A stretch of 64,000 nucleotides of DNA from Clostridia bacterium (GTDB lineage: Bacteria > Bacillota > Clostridia > Christensenellales > Pumilibacteraceae), in NCBI GenBank assembly GCA_017500845.1, contig JAFVXY010000013.1, positions 52,468-116,467 of the forward strand, written 5' to 3'. Shown here one piece after another: positions 34,201 to 43,931 of the stretch (its first letter is position 1; every line of letters begins with the position of its first letter). The notes beneath the pieces are model-generated. The model did no database searches and was not told the DNA's origin. It saw nothing but the letters and a program-made list of their open reading frames with translations. The position numbers were made by a program, and so were the translations under genes.

Positions 34201-35471
34201 CCCCTAAAAGCTTTTGCGGCAATACCCACAACCGTTTTGCCGTCTATTTGATCGTCCACCGTTACGGCTTCACCTGAATTAGGCTGAGCATTGATATTGC
34301 TGTCTACAAAGCCTGCGATAACTATGCCGTCGCCCTCGTTGCAATAATAGAAAATATCGTTGTAGCCGTCGTATCTGAAATTATAAAGAGCGGTAAAGCC
34401 GATTACCGCAATCGCAATCACACCAAACACGCTTGCTGTTGCTTTTACCCGTTTTGTAAAATACCTATACGAGTACACCTTTATGCGTCGTTTTTTTGCT
34501 CTGAAAGCAGAATAGACTATAATGCCCACGTTGGCAAGCCACCAAACAAGAAGCAATATCTCATAAAACTGCATTATTTGTGCCTTGATAATGGTGTACC
34601 TATGCCAGAATGCAATAAGACCTGTCGCGGCAAGCGTAAGAAAGCCAAAGATAAACGGATATATTTTTAGGCGAATATCTCTGCGGCGAGCAAGATGCTC
34701 CTTAAATGCGCCGTTAAGCTCGCTGATAATATTGGCAAAGCTACGGCCGGGCAATAGGCTTTTTAGAACATATATGTTGCTTTTGCGAATATCGTTAAGC
34801 TTTTGTATTCCCGAATCAAAAAGAGCATTCACCTCGTCGTTGGTAAAAATTCCGCCAACGGCAACCCCTAAAGGCACCTTATGTTTGTAGTTTTTGATTT
34901 TTTTCCAAGTGGCTTCGAGCATTTTGGACTCTGCCATATCGGTGTCGATTGCCTTTTTTAGAAGGTTGAGTGTGTCCTTCTGATGCGAAAGCCCCATCTC
35001 GCTAAGGTCGATTGCGCTAAGGCTCAGCACGTCCTGCACGCACGCTTCCTTGCCCAGCGACCTATGCAAAATCGATACGTTTTTCTCCCAAACGCCCTTA
35101 GTCACCTCACAACACTTGTTGCCTACAACCTGACTTGCGTCCTCAAGCTTTTTCCACACTGCACTAAGCGGAATCTTGGGCAAAATACCCACCTTGTCGC
35201 CGGAGAGAGTAAGAATCTCGTTGCTACCCTTATAGCGGCATTTTGCGGCGAACTTATATTTCATGTAGCCGTTTAGGACGTTGCCGTTGTCGAACGGCAT
35301 AACGTTACGCGCGCCAAAATAAATATCCTGACTGCGCTTGTCAAAATATTTTTCCTCGGCAAGCGCGCCATCGCCGATTGGCACTTGCTCTTCCGCCTCC
35401 GCCTCGTCGGTTACGATAACCTCGTCCGTTTCGACTATCGGCGTTTCTTGTTTTTTCTTTTTTCTTGCCAT
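31239..35471 (-). CDS. Membrane-anchored giant leucine-rich repeat protein
   Basis: 1410 residues. The N-terminal 270 residues are cytoplasmic by prediction (MARKKKKQE start, acidic then helical; the NALFDSGIQKLNDIR part resembles a helix-hairpin-helix). Three membrane segments follow (about 271-289, 301-322, 343-363), placing the C-terminal thousand residues outside. These are BspA-type LRR_5 repeats (TKIGDGAFSKNGGLTEV, IPAKTFYGCSALMSISLP) in several long cycles, each ending in a YAFGKSDSVKSITV-like unit. There is no signal peptide or LPXTG. An AAAGGGG ribosome binding site lies upstream; 9 nt separate it from the preceding gene. Likely a surface sensor or adhesin that can contact cytoplasmic island partners (inference). 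Confidence 0.88.
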   Translation of the reverse strand: MARKKKKQETPIVETDEVIVTDEAEAEEQVPIGDGALAEEKYFDKRSQDIYFGARNVMPFDNGNVLNGYMKYKFAAKCRYKGSNEILTLSGDKVGILPKIPLSAVWKKLEDASQVVGNKCCEVTKGVWEKNVSILHRSLGKEACVQDVLSLSAIDLSEMGLSHQKDTLNLLKKAIDTDMAESKMLEATWKKIKNYKHKVPLGVAVGGIFTNDEVNALFDSGIQKLNDIRKSNIYVLKSLLPGRSFANIISELNGAFKEHLARRRDIRLKIYPFIFGFLTLAATGLIAFWHRYTIIKAQIMQFYEILLLVWWLANVGIIVYSAFRAKKRRIKVYSYRYFTKRVKATASVFGVIAIAVIGFTALYNFRYDGYNDIFYYCNEGDGIVIAGFVDSNINAQPNSGEAVTVDDQIDGKTVVGIAAKAFRGESFQSIYLSQTVTKIGDGAFSKNGGLTEVYSNAGGLIEVGEKAFEDCDNLSGLYGFEAVEQIGKKAFKDCQNLNSISAFRGLNIVGDGAFEGCASLTAIDLTVAPLGEIGEGVFAGCENLDSVTLPSTMERIPAKTFYGCSALMSISLPESMKEISESAFEGSGLVTIDLAGISTIGKSAFRDCDGLTELTVPASVESVGKKAFEGCDSLESITAEYLGENIDSNDGFRYAFGKSDSVKSITVNNISKIDKKTFKGAESIQSLMLSGSVTEIGKKAFKGFNDLVAVSLPASLEAIGDSAFVDCRSLINIDGAALVAHIGKKAFAGCESLSGITAFSSLQSIGDSAFSGCNSITAIDLTQIPLESMGKGAFEACVNLSSVILPSGIEGLPANAFKDCSSLSSISLPDSLKEVGDSAFESTVLDSIDLKNVEKIGKRAFYDCDNIITLTIPNSVTEVGKHAFKDCEQLVEITTPFLGKNDKSGEGFSYMFGTSYSVSSITVTGLDNAKRNTFKGATTVESIYLNEGLTKIGNGAFRGFGSLMYISLPSTLEEIGNNAFRDLNISEIDLGGTALTKIGSGAFRNCDNLMSMDFSVAPIQKLGKNIFYDCNSLQWVDFPEGITEIPAGTFYQCNSKTELDLPETVTKIGAKAYARTSITSVRTVNVEKIGKKAFFRCDSLTEIELSDAVQKIGKKAFAGGYSTIEGIVTPFVGASRSFCYRGYRHMFGFNEVKIIVTTSMKRVNKTTFKGAQDCLNGLQLNEGVTSIGRKSFVDYTAMDTIILPTTLGRIGDKAFMRCYSLEGVDLSQTQVAKIGSNTFKDCGNLTWIELPETLRSIGAKAFKRCNSLESLYMPDSVERIGKQVAADSGIYTLRLSSSLKTISNRAFRECKNLESVTIPVGVTKIEARAFKGSGISSLDVQGDLNKIGKRAFKECLNLSYVHISSAKRIQKKAFQNCYSLTSFVVGNNDAKFGKGVFRGCDWLDGYDEYK

Positions 35472-35480
35472 AATTCCCCT

Positions 35481-36260
35481 TTATTCGCGTATAATTCTAT
35501 ACGCACTCAGCCTTGAAGAATAGCTGATTTTGTACTTACGAGTTGACGCCTCGTTGCCGTCAATATAATTGAACTCCTCGGTTAGGTAGTAGTCAATAAC
35601 GCCCTCGCTTGCAGTAATCGGCGCAACGTACATTACATTCTCCTCTACCACCGCTATGTTAGCATTCCTTACCTCGATACGCACTCTCTTGCCCTCTCGG
35701 GTCTCCAGCTGAAGCTCGTCACGGTCGAACACAAGCCCAAGCACCGCAGCATTATAAGCGTTGACAATTGCGTAGCAATAACCGTCACGGTGCTTGCATT
35801 CCGAGGCGTAGCTTATATCTACGGTGAACGGTTTTTCTTCTTTAAGAACGGTTCCCTCGTCCATATCCGCAACAAACCTAAGCGGCGCCGCAGTAACCTC
35901 GGCAAAGCCATCTACAAAGCTATTAGCGTCCTCATTGCGCGGAGCAACGTCTATAATCGTGCCGCTGTCGTTTCGACAAAGGCGAATATCCTTGTCCCTG
36001 CCCTTGTCGTCCATGTAGGTGACGTGCTTTACGTTTTCGGCTTCCTTAATAAAGTCAAGAATATCCTGCCTGCCATAAAGCCCCTTTTTAGGAAGTCCCA
36101 CGAACAAAAAGCTGGGCTTGCCGCTTGGCTCGGATATATAAGCTATTATTAGGCCGTGCGGCTGACGCTTGGCTTTTGGGAGTGCGGGGCAAGCACCCAC
36201 GCTTAACAAAACGAGGTCGCTTGCCTTATTCTTTTCAATTTGCTTATACTGCATCTCCAT
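35481..36260 (-). CDS. Island protein of unknown function (259 residues)
   Basis: I do not recognise a family. It is a soluble protein of mixed alpha/beta character, without signal peptide or membrane segment. An N-terminal domain (DLVLLSVGACPALPKAKRQPHGLIIAYIS) is followed by a beta-rich half with TVDISYASECKHRDGYCYAIVNAYN and VRIEVRNANIAVVEENVMYVAP. Placed between the two giant membrane-anchored genes with 9 and 22 nt gaps, it is probably a cytoplasmic partner of those proteins. AAAGGA ribosome binding site. Confidence 0.75.
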   Translation of the reverse strand: MEMQYKQIEKNKASDLVLLSVGACPALPKAKRQPHGLIIAYISEPSGKPSFLFVGLPKKGLYGRQDILDFIKEAENVKHVTYMDDKGRDKDIRLCRNDSGTIIDVAPRNEDANSFVDGFAEVTAAPLRFVADMDEGTVLKEEKPFTVDISYASECKHRDGYCYAIVNAYNAAVLGLVFDRDELQLETREGKRVRIEVRNANIAVVEENVMYVAPITASEGVIDYYLTEEFNYIDGNEASTRKYKISYSSRLSAYRIIRE

Positions 36261-36282
36261 AAATTTGTCCTTTTTTCTTTGC

Positions 36283-39200
36283 TTAGTCGTTGCCTTGGTC
36301 GCTACCGCCGGTTACCTCGTCCCAGCTCTCTTGGCTAATCTCCTCGAATACAAGAACCTCGTCGCCCCTGTAAGAATAATTTGCCGCGTCCGCTCCGGTC
36401 AAGCCAACAAATTTTGCCTCGTAATATCCCGGTCCGTCAACCTTGTCTACCTCGACGCCGTCCTTATAAAGCTTGAACAAAATTCTTACGTCGTCACCGC
36501 TTACCGCGTCGTCAACAGTGAACGTAAACTGAAAGGTACTCATATCGAAGTCGGTGCTTACGTTATCAAATCTCATTGGAAATATGTCGTACGTTGTTTG
36601 AATATTTCCCACAATCTCGTAGTTGGTGTTGCCGTCCACTCCGATTACGGTAGCAGTATACGTGCCTACATCAATGGGCGTTCTGTCTGTGCTGATAATA
36701 AACGAAACGTGGCCGCCAAGCTCGGGGTCGACATAGTCTGCGGTCATAGGCTGCTCGGTACCGTTGTAATTAAAGCCAAAGTGCAGCCAGTTTACCGAAG
36801 TAATGCCCTTTGCCTTGATGGTGTACGAATGCGAAATTCCGCCATCGGGAAGCTTAACGTTTTCGCTGTCGATTGCAGTCAAGGTTACGGTATATTCGCC
36901 TGCATTTACCGTTTCCTCGCCGTTATATCCGGTTACGCTTATGCTGTCGCCAAAAATCGTTATGCTTGCAGTGGGGCGCTGAGCCTTGCCATTAAAGACG
37001 TACTCGCTTGCCGACCAGATTACGTCGCTTGCCTTAAGGGTGTAAGCCTGAATGCTGTAATCCTTAGAAATTGTACCCGTACCGCCGATAACAAAGTTGC
37101 TGTTGCCGTTTACGCTTGTAAGAGTAACCTTGTAGCTTCTTCTTGCGTCCTTGCTATCCGTGTCGCCCGTCGCGTTAAACTCTACGCTTACGCCATTAAA
37201 CGAGAACGATGCCTTGGGCGACTGAACCTTGCCGTTGTAGGTATACTCAAACGTGGTGGTATCCCAAGTGATTTCGTCAGCCGTGATGGTGTACGGTGTA
37301 ATGGAATACTCGTAGGTGAAGGTGGTAGAAAGCTTGAAGTTATTATTGTTTCGTACCGACCTTGCTACGATGGAATAGTCGCCCACGTCTATGCTTGTTG
37401 CAACGTCGGTAGCTATCTCTACCGTGATTCCGTTGTAAACGTACGATGCATCGGGGAACCTGATACTGCCATTGTAAACAAAGCTATTTGACGACCAAGC
37501 GATTCCGCCTGTTATGATATGCGGAGTAATCTGGTACGTATGAGTAAGACCGCTGCTAAGCGCGAAATTGCTGTTTGCTACACCAGTTGCCGTAATGGTG
37601 TACGTGCCTGCGTCTTTTGCCGTCTTTTTGTCATAAGTCGAAACGCTTATGTCCTCGCCGCCGTAGGTAAAGTAAGCCGAAGGATAATGCTCGCTTCCGT
37701 CAAACACAAACTCGTCATTCGACCAGGTAAGCACGGAGATAATTCTCGGCGTTACCTTGAAGCTATGGGTAAGACCGCCGCTAAGCACGAAGTTGCTGTT
37801 GTCCACAGCCGTTGCCGTAGCGGTGTAGTTGCCTACGTTTATCGGGGTTGCGTTGTACGTAATATTGCTTACGTTTACCCTTATGCCTGTCGGCTGAGCG
37901 TTGAAGTAGAAGTATGCATACGGGCTCTTTTGCGTTCCGTCATACTCGAACTCGGTACCCTCCCAGCTAAGCGTTGTGATTTGATACGGCTCGATTTTGT
38001 AGGTATAGCTTATTGCAGACGCAATAGCATAGTTGCTGTCGCTGATGCCTGTTACCGTAACGGTATGCTCGCCTACGTTTGTCGAATCAGACGGAGCCGT
38101 TTTGGAGAACTTATCCCAGCTAAGCGTTTCGCTATTGTACGTACAGCTTGCGGTGGGCATTTGCTGTGCGCCGTTGTAAACGTAGCTCTTTGCCGTCCAA
38201 ACAAGGTCGCTTGCGGTGATGCTGTACGGCTTAATCTCGTAATTTTTGGTGACGGTGCCGTCAAGCACGAAGTTGCTGTTACCGTTTATGCCGGTAAGAG
38301 TTACCGAGTAGCTGCCCGCATTTTTAGAGGTAGCCGCGCCCATTGTAAACTGTACCGAAGCACCTGCAAACGAGAACGAGGGGGCGGGGTACTGCACTCT
38401 GCCGTTGTATACAAAGCTATCTGCGCTCCACGAAATTTCGCCGCCCTTGATGCTGTACGGCGTAATGGAGTACTCCTTGGTAAGTCCGCTTTTAAGCACG
38501 AAGTTACTGTTATTCACGCCCGTTGCCGTAACGGTGTACGTGCCTACGTTTTTTGATGTGTTCTTGTCGTATGCCGTAACGTCTATCCTCTCGCTGCCGT
38601 AGCTAAAGTAAGCGGTGGGATAATGCTCGGCTCCGTCATACTGGTAAGTGCCGCCCTCCCAAATGATAACGTCTATGGTCAACGGATTGATGGTAAAGCT
38701 GTGCGTAAGACCGCTTGCAAGCACGAAGTTGCCGTTATCCACGCCCGTTGCCGTAGCGGTATAGCTGCCTGCATTTATCGGGCTTGCGCTAAACGACATA
38801 GTGGTTACGCTTATCCTCTGACCGTTGTACATATAATGTGCGGTGGGGTGATGCTCGCTGCCGTTGTAGGTAAATACGTCACCGTCCCAAGCAAGCGAGG
38901 TGATTTGACGATTGTCGATAGTATAGCTATAGCTTAACGCCGTAGATATATTATAGTTGTCGTTGCTTACACCCGTCACCGAAACGATATAGCCACCCAC
39001 GTTTATGGGGCTTTCGGGAAGCGTTTTTGTAAACATTTCCCACGTAATGGTATTGTTTTCGCCCTCATAGCTTGCTGTGGGGATTTGCGCCTCGCCGTTA
39101 TAAACAAAGCTTTGCGCCGACCAGTTAAGATTACTTAAGGAAATACTCTTTTTGGCGATGGTAAAGTCGGCAGTTATGCCGCTGCCGGTCATATGGAAGT

Positions 39201-42200
39201 TGGGATTGTCAAGGGCAGTAATCTTTATCTCATACGTGCCTGCGTTAACTGCCTCGGCAATTTTTTTGCCACTCTCGTCATAAAGCTCGTACTCTGCCGC
39301 CGCCAATTCGATTCCGCACATCGTGCTGGAGAATATGGGATGCTGGCTTGCTCCGTTATACGTAAATGTCGTATCGTGAAATCTATGAGAGTTGACCCAA
39401 CAGGTGTTTATCGTCCACGGCAAAATCTTGTCTAAGCCGCTTGCAAGAGTGTAGTTGGGGTTGTTAATCTTGAACGTTGCCTTATAGCTGCCCGCATTGG
39501 TTGCCTTGTTGCCCGAAAGCTCAAACATTGCGTCCTCGCCGCTTACTACGTCTGTCGAGCTGATGCTGGGAGTATAGACGTGTTCGGTGTTGTTAAAGGT
39601 GAACTCCGCGGTGCCGCTTACGTCCACGCTACCGATAACCTTTTTGTCAATCGACCAATTAAAGCTGTACTCCACTCCGTCGAGCGTATAGTTGCTGTTG
39701 CTGATACCTGTAACCTTAGCGGTATATTTGTCGCTCGCATCGGTCGCTTGATTGCCCTCGTAGGATATGGTAACGGTATCGCTTCCAAACAAGCCGCTTG
39801 CCACCGTGGTGGTAACGGTGTACGTTTTTCCGCTATACGTAGGCGTGCTATATGCGCTACCGTCAAGAAGCCAGCTGCTGCTGAGTGTGATTTTTGCCTT
39901 TTGTATGGTAAGCGTAAAGCTTGCCGTGCTTGCCTTTACGGTATAGTTGGCGTTATCCTCAATGCCGGACACCTTGATGATATACGTGTCTGCGCTTCTC
40001 TTGCTTCCGTACGAGGTTTCGTACACTACCGCAAGCGTACTGCCGTCGCCATCGCAAAGCTCGCCTTCGGGTACGCTTGCAGGCGCAGAGTGCGTTTTTC
40101 CGTCGTAGGTAATGGTGCTGCTAAAGCCCTTTACCTCTTGGTTATCAAGCGTCCAAACAAGCGAAACCTCCTTGGGGTCGATTGCCCAGCTTATAGATGC
40201 CGAATCCATCTTGTAGTTTTGATGCTCTACAAGGCTTACCGTGGTGTTGTAGTTGCCCGCAACCGCCTTGTGCGTATCGCCCGAAAGCGTAAGGTTAACC
40301 TCGTCGCCCTCGATTACTCCGGTTGCCGAAGCGAACACGTCGTAGCCGTAATGCTCGCCGTTGTACGTTTTGCGCACACCCGACTGGATTGCGGTGCTGT
40401 TGCTTGCGCCCGTCTTATCCTGCATACTCCAAGCCACGCCGATTGTCTTTTTTGCTACGTTAAGTGTGTTTATTTGCGTTTCGTTTTTAATCTCGTAATT
40501 GTCGTGCGTAAATCCGCCAAACTCTATCTCGTAGCTACCTGCGTTTGTAGCGGCATCGCTTAACGCCACTCTTATTTGATAAAGTCCGCCGCTTACGCTA
40601 CCCGAAACGTCGTTGGTCTGAATGCCTCCCAGCTTTACCGTAAAGTCATCCATGGAAATTCCATTCAAATCACTGCTGTAAAAGCCGTCTACAGTCCACG
40701 TTCCGTACTGCTTTTCGCCATTGTAGGTTGCGTAAATGTTGTCCGTATTTTCTCCTACAAGCGCAAACGAAATTCCCCTTTTGCTGATACTAAAGCTTGT
40801 GGACCTACCTACTATACTGTAGTTTGCAAGGGACGTACCGTCTATTGCAACATTGTAGCTGCCGGCATTGATTGCCTCAAAGCTAAGCGACATTGCGGTA
40901 GAGCTTGCACCCTCCTTTACGCCTGCCATGCTACTGCCCGTGTAGGTAAATACATCTGCGCCAAAGCCTTGTGCCTCGCCCGAAACAAAGCCCTCTACGC
41001 TGGCGGTAACACCCTGCGCCTTAGCACTATACGTCTTACCACTGTCACCCGTAAAGGTTACTGTAAGCTGCTTTTTGGTTATGCTCCACTCGCGCTCGGC
41101 GTTAGATGCGCCTGCGTTAAAGAAATAGTTTGCGTTGTCAACTCCGGTAACAACTGCGCTGTATGTGCTTACGTTATTTGCATTGACCGTGCCACTGTAA
41201 ACGAAATTAACGGTATCGCTTCCGTAAACGATAGACATAACTGCTTGCACTCTGTGAGTGCCGCCGCTATAAACGGTGCTTGCCGTCGCGGTATCCGCTA
41301 CCGTGTTGCCGTCAAGCTCCCAGCGAACTATGGAAACCTCGTGCTGATTGATTACCCATTCATGAGAGGTGGTAGTATTTTCGGCAAGATAGTAGTTAGT
41401 ACTTGCACCGCCCTCCAATCCGGTGATGGTAGCGGTGTAGCTACCTGCGTTAGTCTTTGTATTGTTTGTGTAAACAAATCTTACGTCGTCCGAGCCACAC
41501 TTGCCCTTCATTGCGAGTGTAACAGTCTTTTGGTTGCTGTCGTACACAAACGAGGTATTGCTCCAGGTATCGCCGCTGATTGCCTTTTGCTTTATTACAA
41601 ACTGATTGCTAAACGTCTTGGTGTTGTAGTTTGCCGCTTCTGCGGTGTCGCTCTTTTTCCAAAGAACCTCAACAAGGTACGTGCCTGCTTCCCTTACGCC
41701 GCCGCTAACGGTAACCTCGTCACCCTTAGTGTCGCCCGAATAATCGTAGTAACGGTACGTGGGAATCACGTTTTGCGACACAATGGAGCTTACGTTGGCG
41801 CATTCAAGCGTTTGTACGGCGCCATTATACTCTACCTCGGTGTAGATAAGCTTGGCGTCGCCAAGGTTAAGATCCTTTCTGTTTATGGTTATACTGATAT
41901 CAGTGCTTGCCTCGCTAATCTCGCCGTCCTCAGCATAAGCCGTAACGGTAAGCGTATACGTGCCCGACTGAGCTACGTTTTGAAGCTGAACGTAATCGTT
42001 AATATCAAATTCTTCGTTATTTATGCTCCAAGAGTACTCGTAGTCTACAACGCCGTTGCCCGAACGCGCAAGGTCGTGATTAGCCTCTGCCTCAAGTCTG
42101 AGTCTTTGAGCCTCGTCATAGGTTACCTGTACGGTATTGCCATCCACCGAGCTGTAATAGTCGTTTACGCTATCCTCGTCGATTAGTCCGCAAAGAATAT

Positions 42201-43908
42201 CAATTTCGGGCGCATCCAACTGCCACGTAGCCGTAAAGTCTACGTCACGCATAAGCCCCGTCGTGTCGGTTACATCCTGACTGTTGTCTGCCGTAACCCA
42301 TCTTACACCTGCGTCATAGCCCGCGCGGTCGAGATAGTTGGGAAGATTGTAATCGTCCTCCTCCGTCCACGTAATATTAGTTGCTACGCCGACGGGAGTA
42401 TGTCCCCAGTTGAGGTCGCCGTAAAATTCCTCGACCCACTTAGCATAAAGCTTAGTGTTGCCGCGAAGCTCTACCGCGCCGTCTAAGGTAAACTCACACG
42501 GTGTGGTAAATTCGGGGTCGTAGTACCAGCCACGGAACGCCGCCTTTTCCTTTATACCGCTTGTGTTCATTTCCTTTCTGTCACGAATATACGCAACCGT
42601 ATCGGTCTTTAAGCCGATTCCACCAAGCGTTGAGCTTATAAGGTCGTCAACGGTAAGCAATATTTCGTCACCCTTGGTGCAGAAAAGACTGTCAAGGTAG
42701 TAGTCGCAGCCCGTAAAGAAGTCAACGTAAAATTCCTCTCTGGGCAAAATGGGCGAGAAGTTTGATTCGTACTCGATATTTGCCTCGCGGTACTCGTTGT
42801 AAATTGACTTGTCTACCTCGATGCTTACAGCGCTACTCATGCCGCTTAGCGAAGCAATTTTACCTACGCTTTCGCCCTGCATAACAATGGTGCTGAGAGA
42901 AGGAGTAGAAAGTGCCGAAATATTAAAGTCTGCCTTGCTCTCGTACGTTAGTGTTTGGAGCGAGGTAGAGGAAATTGCGTTTGGTCCGATAAAGCCAACC
43001 GAAGCAGGCAAAACTATGCTTGAGATTCTGTCATTTACAATCGCGCCGCTTTCGATATATTGAAGGTTGCTTACAAGCGTTTCGTTACCGTTTTCGTCCA
43101 CCGAAAGCGTACCGAATACGATTTCGTCAATCTTATATCTGTCGATAATCTCGGTCTGGTCGATTGCACCCTCGGCGATACCGACAACCGGCTTGCCGTT
43201 GTATTCGGCAGGAATGTTAAGATAGCTGGATGTTCCGCGATAGACGTCAACAACAATATAACCGTCTCCCCCCTCGTTGGATGCGTACTTGATTGCACGC
43301 GACTCGTCAAAGAGGTCGTAAAGCGTGGGCGGAAGCTTGTAGATAAGCAAAGCGCAAACCTGAAGCAATACGATTGCCACGCAGATTACCGCATACTTAA
43401 TTACGTAGCCCTTAGCCTTTTTAAGCTTTGCCGCCTCGTTGTCGCGAATCTTTTTTGCGGTCATTGCGCCAATCGCACGTCTGTCGAGCACCGGCCATAC
43501 CACGTACGCCACGAACGCCACCACAAACTGAACTACCGCTACAATCGCAAGGTCGGTACGAAGCTCGCCAAGCTCGGACGTGCCGGCAAGCATTTCGCCA
43601 AGGACAGCAATCACCCAAAGCGCCGCCAATCCGTACGACACAAAGGGAAGCCATTTTATGTACACACCCTTGGTCCACTTAAGAACGAAGTCTACTACGC
43701 ACACAGCAACCTGCATAATGTTGAGTGCAAGAATGCCGTACATAATATAGAGCATGGTGTCGCTACACCCTCTCTTGGTCAAGAAGAACAGGGTGATTGC
43801 CGTACCAAAAAGAACGGCTATAAAGTTTACGAGCGCAAGCATGTGTCTTGTTCTCGAAACCCTGCTATGCCCTGATAATACTATTGAATTGGAAATTTTG
43901 TTAGCCAT
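36283..43908 (-). CDS. Giant membrane-anchored MBG-type repeat protein
   Basis: 2541 residues, the largest gene here. A short cytoplasmic N-terminus leads into five membrane segments (about residues 23-43, 50-73, 84-104, 118-139, 168-190), so the rest faces outward. Then come a few LRR_5-like units (YNGKPVVGIAEGAI), InlB/Listeria-type repeats (AFRGWYYDPEF, NTKLYAKWVEEF), one Ig-like segment and about twenty MBG-type repeats of 70-85 residues with the pattern FVYNG..Q.P...Y...AGSYTVTATGV.N.NF. It ends without LPXTG or sortase signal. The repeats are in frame throughout with no frameshift seen. AGAGGAA ribosome binding site. Probable adhesin or contact sensor; ligand unknown. Confidence 0.88.
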   Translation of the reverse strand: MANKISNSIVLSGHSRVSRTRHMLALVNFIAVLFGTAITLFFLTKRGCSDTMLYIMYGILALNIMQVAVCVVDFVLKWTKGVYIKWLPFVSYGLAALWVIAVLGEMLAGTSELGELRTDLAIVAVVQFVVAFVAYVVWPVLDRRAIGAMTAKKIRDNEAAKLKKAKGYVIKYAVICVAIVLLQVCALLIYKLPPTLYDLFDESRAIKYASNEGGDGYIVVDVYRGTSSYLNIPAEYNGKPVVGIAEGAIDQTEIIDRYKIDEIVFGTLSVDENGNETLVSNLQYIESGAIVNDRISSIVLPASVGFIGPNAISSTSLQTLTYESKADFNISALSTPSLSTIVMQGESVGKIASLSGMSSAVSIEVDKSIYNEYREANIEYESNFSPILPREEFYVDFFTGCDYYLDSLFCTKGDEILLTVDDLISSTLGGIGLKTDTVAYIRDRKEMNTSGIKEKAAFRGWYYDPEFTTPCEFTLDGAVELRGNTKLYAKWVEEFYGDLNWGHTPVGVATNITWTEEDDYNLPNYLDRAGYDAGVRWVTADNSQDVTDTTGLMRDVDFTATWQLDAPEIDILCGLIDEDSVNDYYSSVDGNTVQVTYDEAQRLRLEAEANHDLARSGNGVVDYEYSWSINNEEFDINDYVQLQNVAQSGTYTLTVTAYAEDGEISEASTDISITINRKDLNLGDAKLIYTEVEYNGAVQTLECANVSSIVSQNVIPTYRYYDYSGDTKGDEVTVSGGVREAGTYLVEVLWKKSDTAEAANYNTKTFSNQFVIKQKAISGDTWSNTSFVYDSNQKTVTLAMKGKCGSDDVRFVYTNNTKTNAGSYTATITGLEGGASTNYYLAENTTTSHEWVINQHEVSIVRWELDGNTVADTATASTVYSGGTHRVQAVMSIVYGSDTVNFVYSGTVNANNVSTYSAVVTGVDNANYFFNAGASNAEREWSITKKQLTVTFTGDSGKTYSAKAQGVTASVEGFVSGEAQGFGADVFTYTGSSMAGVKEGASSTAMSLSFEAINAGSYNVAIDGTSLANYSIVGRSTSFSISKRGISFALVGENTDNIYATYNGEKQYGTWTVDGFYSSDLNGISMDDFTVKLGGIQTNDVSGSVSGGLYQIRVALSDAATNAGSYEIEFGGFTHDNYEIKNETQINTLNVAKKTIGVAWSMQDKTGASNSTAIQSGVRKTYNGEHYGYDVFASATGVIEGDEVNLTLSGDTHKAVAGNYNTTVSLVEHQNYKMDSASISWAIDPKEVSLVWTLDNQEVKGFSSTITYDGKTHSAPASVPEGELCDGDGSTLAVVYETSYGSKRSADTYIIKVSGIEDNANYTVKASTASFTLTIQKAKITLSSSWLLDGSAYSTPTYSGKTYTVTTTVASGLFGSDTVTISYEGNQATDASDKYTAKVTGISNSNYTLDGVEYSFNWSIDKKVIGSVDVSGTAEFTFNNTEHVYTPSISSTDVVSGEDAMFELSGNKATNAGSYKATFKINNPNYTLASGLDKILPWTINTCWVNSHRFHDTTFTYNGASQHPIFSSTMCGIELAAAEYELYDESGKKIAEAVNAGTYEIKITALDNPNFHMTGSGITADFTIAKKSISLSNLNWSAQSFVYNGEAQIPTASYEGENNTITWEMFTKTLPESPINVGGYIVSVTGVSNDNYNISTALSYSYTIDNRQITSLAWDGDVFTYNGSEHHPTAHYMYNGQRISVTTMSFSASPINAGSYTATATGVDNGNFVLASGLTHSFTINPLTIDVIIWEGGTYQYDGAEHYPTAYFSYGSERIDVTAYDKNTSKNVGTYTVTATGVNNSNFVLKSGLTKEYSITPYSIKGGEISWSADSFVYNGRVQYPAPSFSFAGASVQFTMGAATSKNAGSYSVTLTGINGNSNFVLDGTVTKNYEIKPYSITASDLVWTAKSYVYNGAQQMPTASCTYNSETLSWDKFSKTAPSDSTNVGEHTVTVTGISDSNYAIASAISYTYKIEPYQITTLSWEGTEFEYDGTQKSPYAYFYFNAQPTGIRVNVSNITYNATPINVGNYTATATAVDNSNFVLSGGLTHSFKVTPRIISVLTWSNDEFVFDGSEHYPSAYFTYGGEDISVSTYDKKTAKDAGTYTITATGVANSNFALSSGLTHTYQITPHIITGGIAWSSNSFVYNGSIRFPDASYVYNGITVEIATDVATSIDVGDYSIVARSVRNNNNFKLSTTFTYEYSITPYTITADEITWDTTTFEYTYNGKVQSPKASFSFNGVSVEFNATGDTDSKDARRSYKVTLTSVNGNSNFVIGGTGTISKDYSIQAYTLKASDVIWSASEYVFNGKAQRPTASITIFGDSISVTGYNGEETVNAGEYTVTLTAIDSENVKLPDGGISHSYTIKAKGITSVNWLHFGFNYNGTEQPMTADYVDPELGGHVSFIISTDRTPIDVGTYTATVIGVDGNTNYEIVGNIQTTYDIFPMRFDNVSTDFDMSTFQFTFTVDDAVSGDDVRILFKLYKDGVEVDKVDGPGYYEAKFVGLTGADAANYSYRGDEVLVFEEISQESWDEVTGGSDQGND

Positions 43909-43931
43909 AATAATTCCTCTGTTCTCAAGAT

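Noticed and set aside
36169-37491. Long plus-strand open frame of 440 codons (and similar ones at 20781-22307, 40576-42186 and 53891-55771)
   Set aside because: Each lies antisense to a minus-strand gene with recognisable domains, has Cys/Arg/Tyr-rich low-sense protein, no ribosome binding site and no family pattern. They arise from codon bias of the real genes.
36700-41600. Regular DNA repeats that could suggest a CRISPR array or tandem satellite
   Set aside because: The period is about 210-250 nt, the copies are diverged and strictly in frame, and they encode MBG-type protein repeats.
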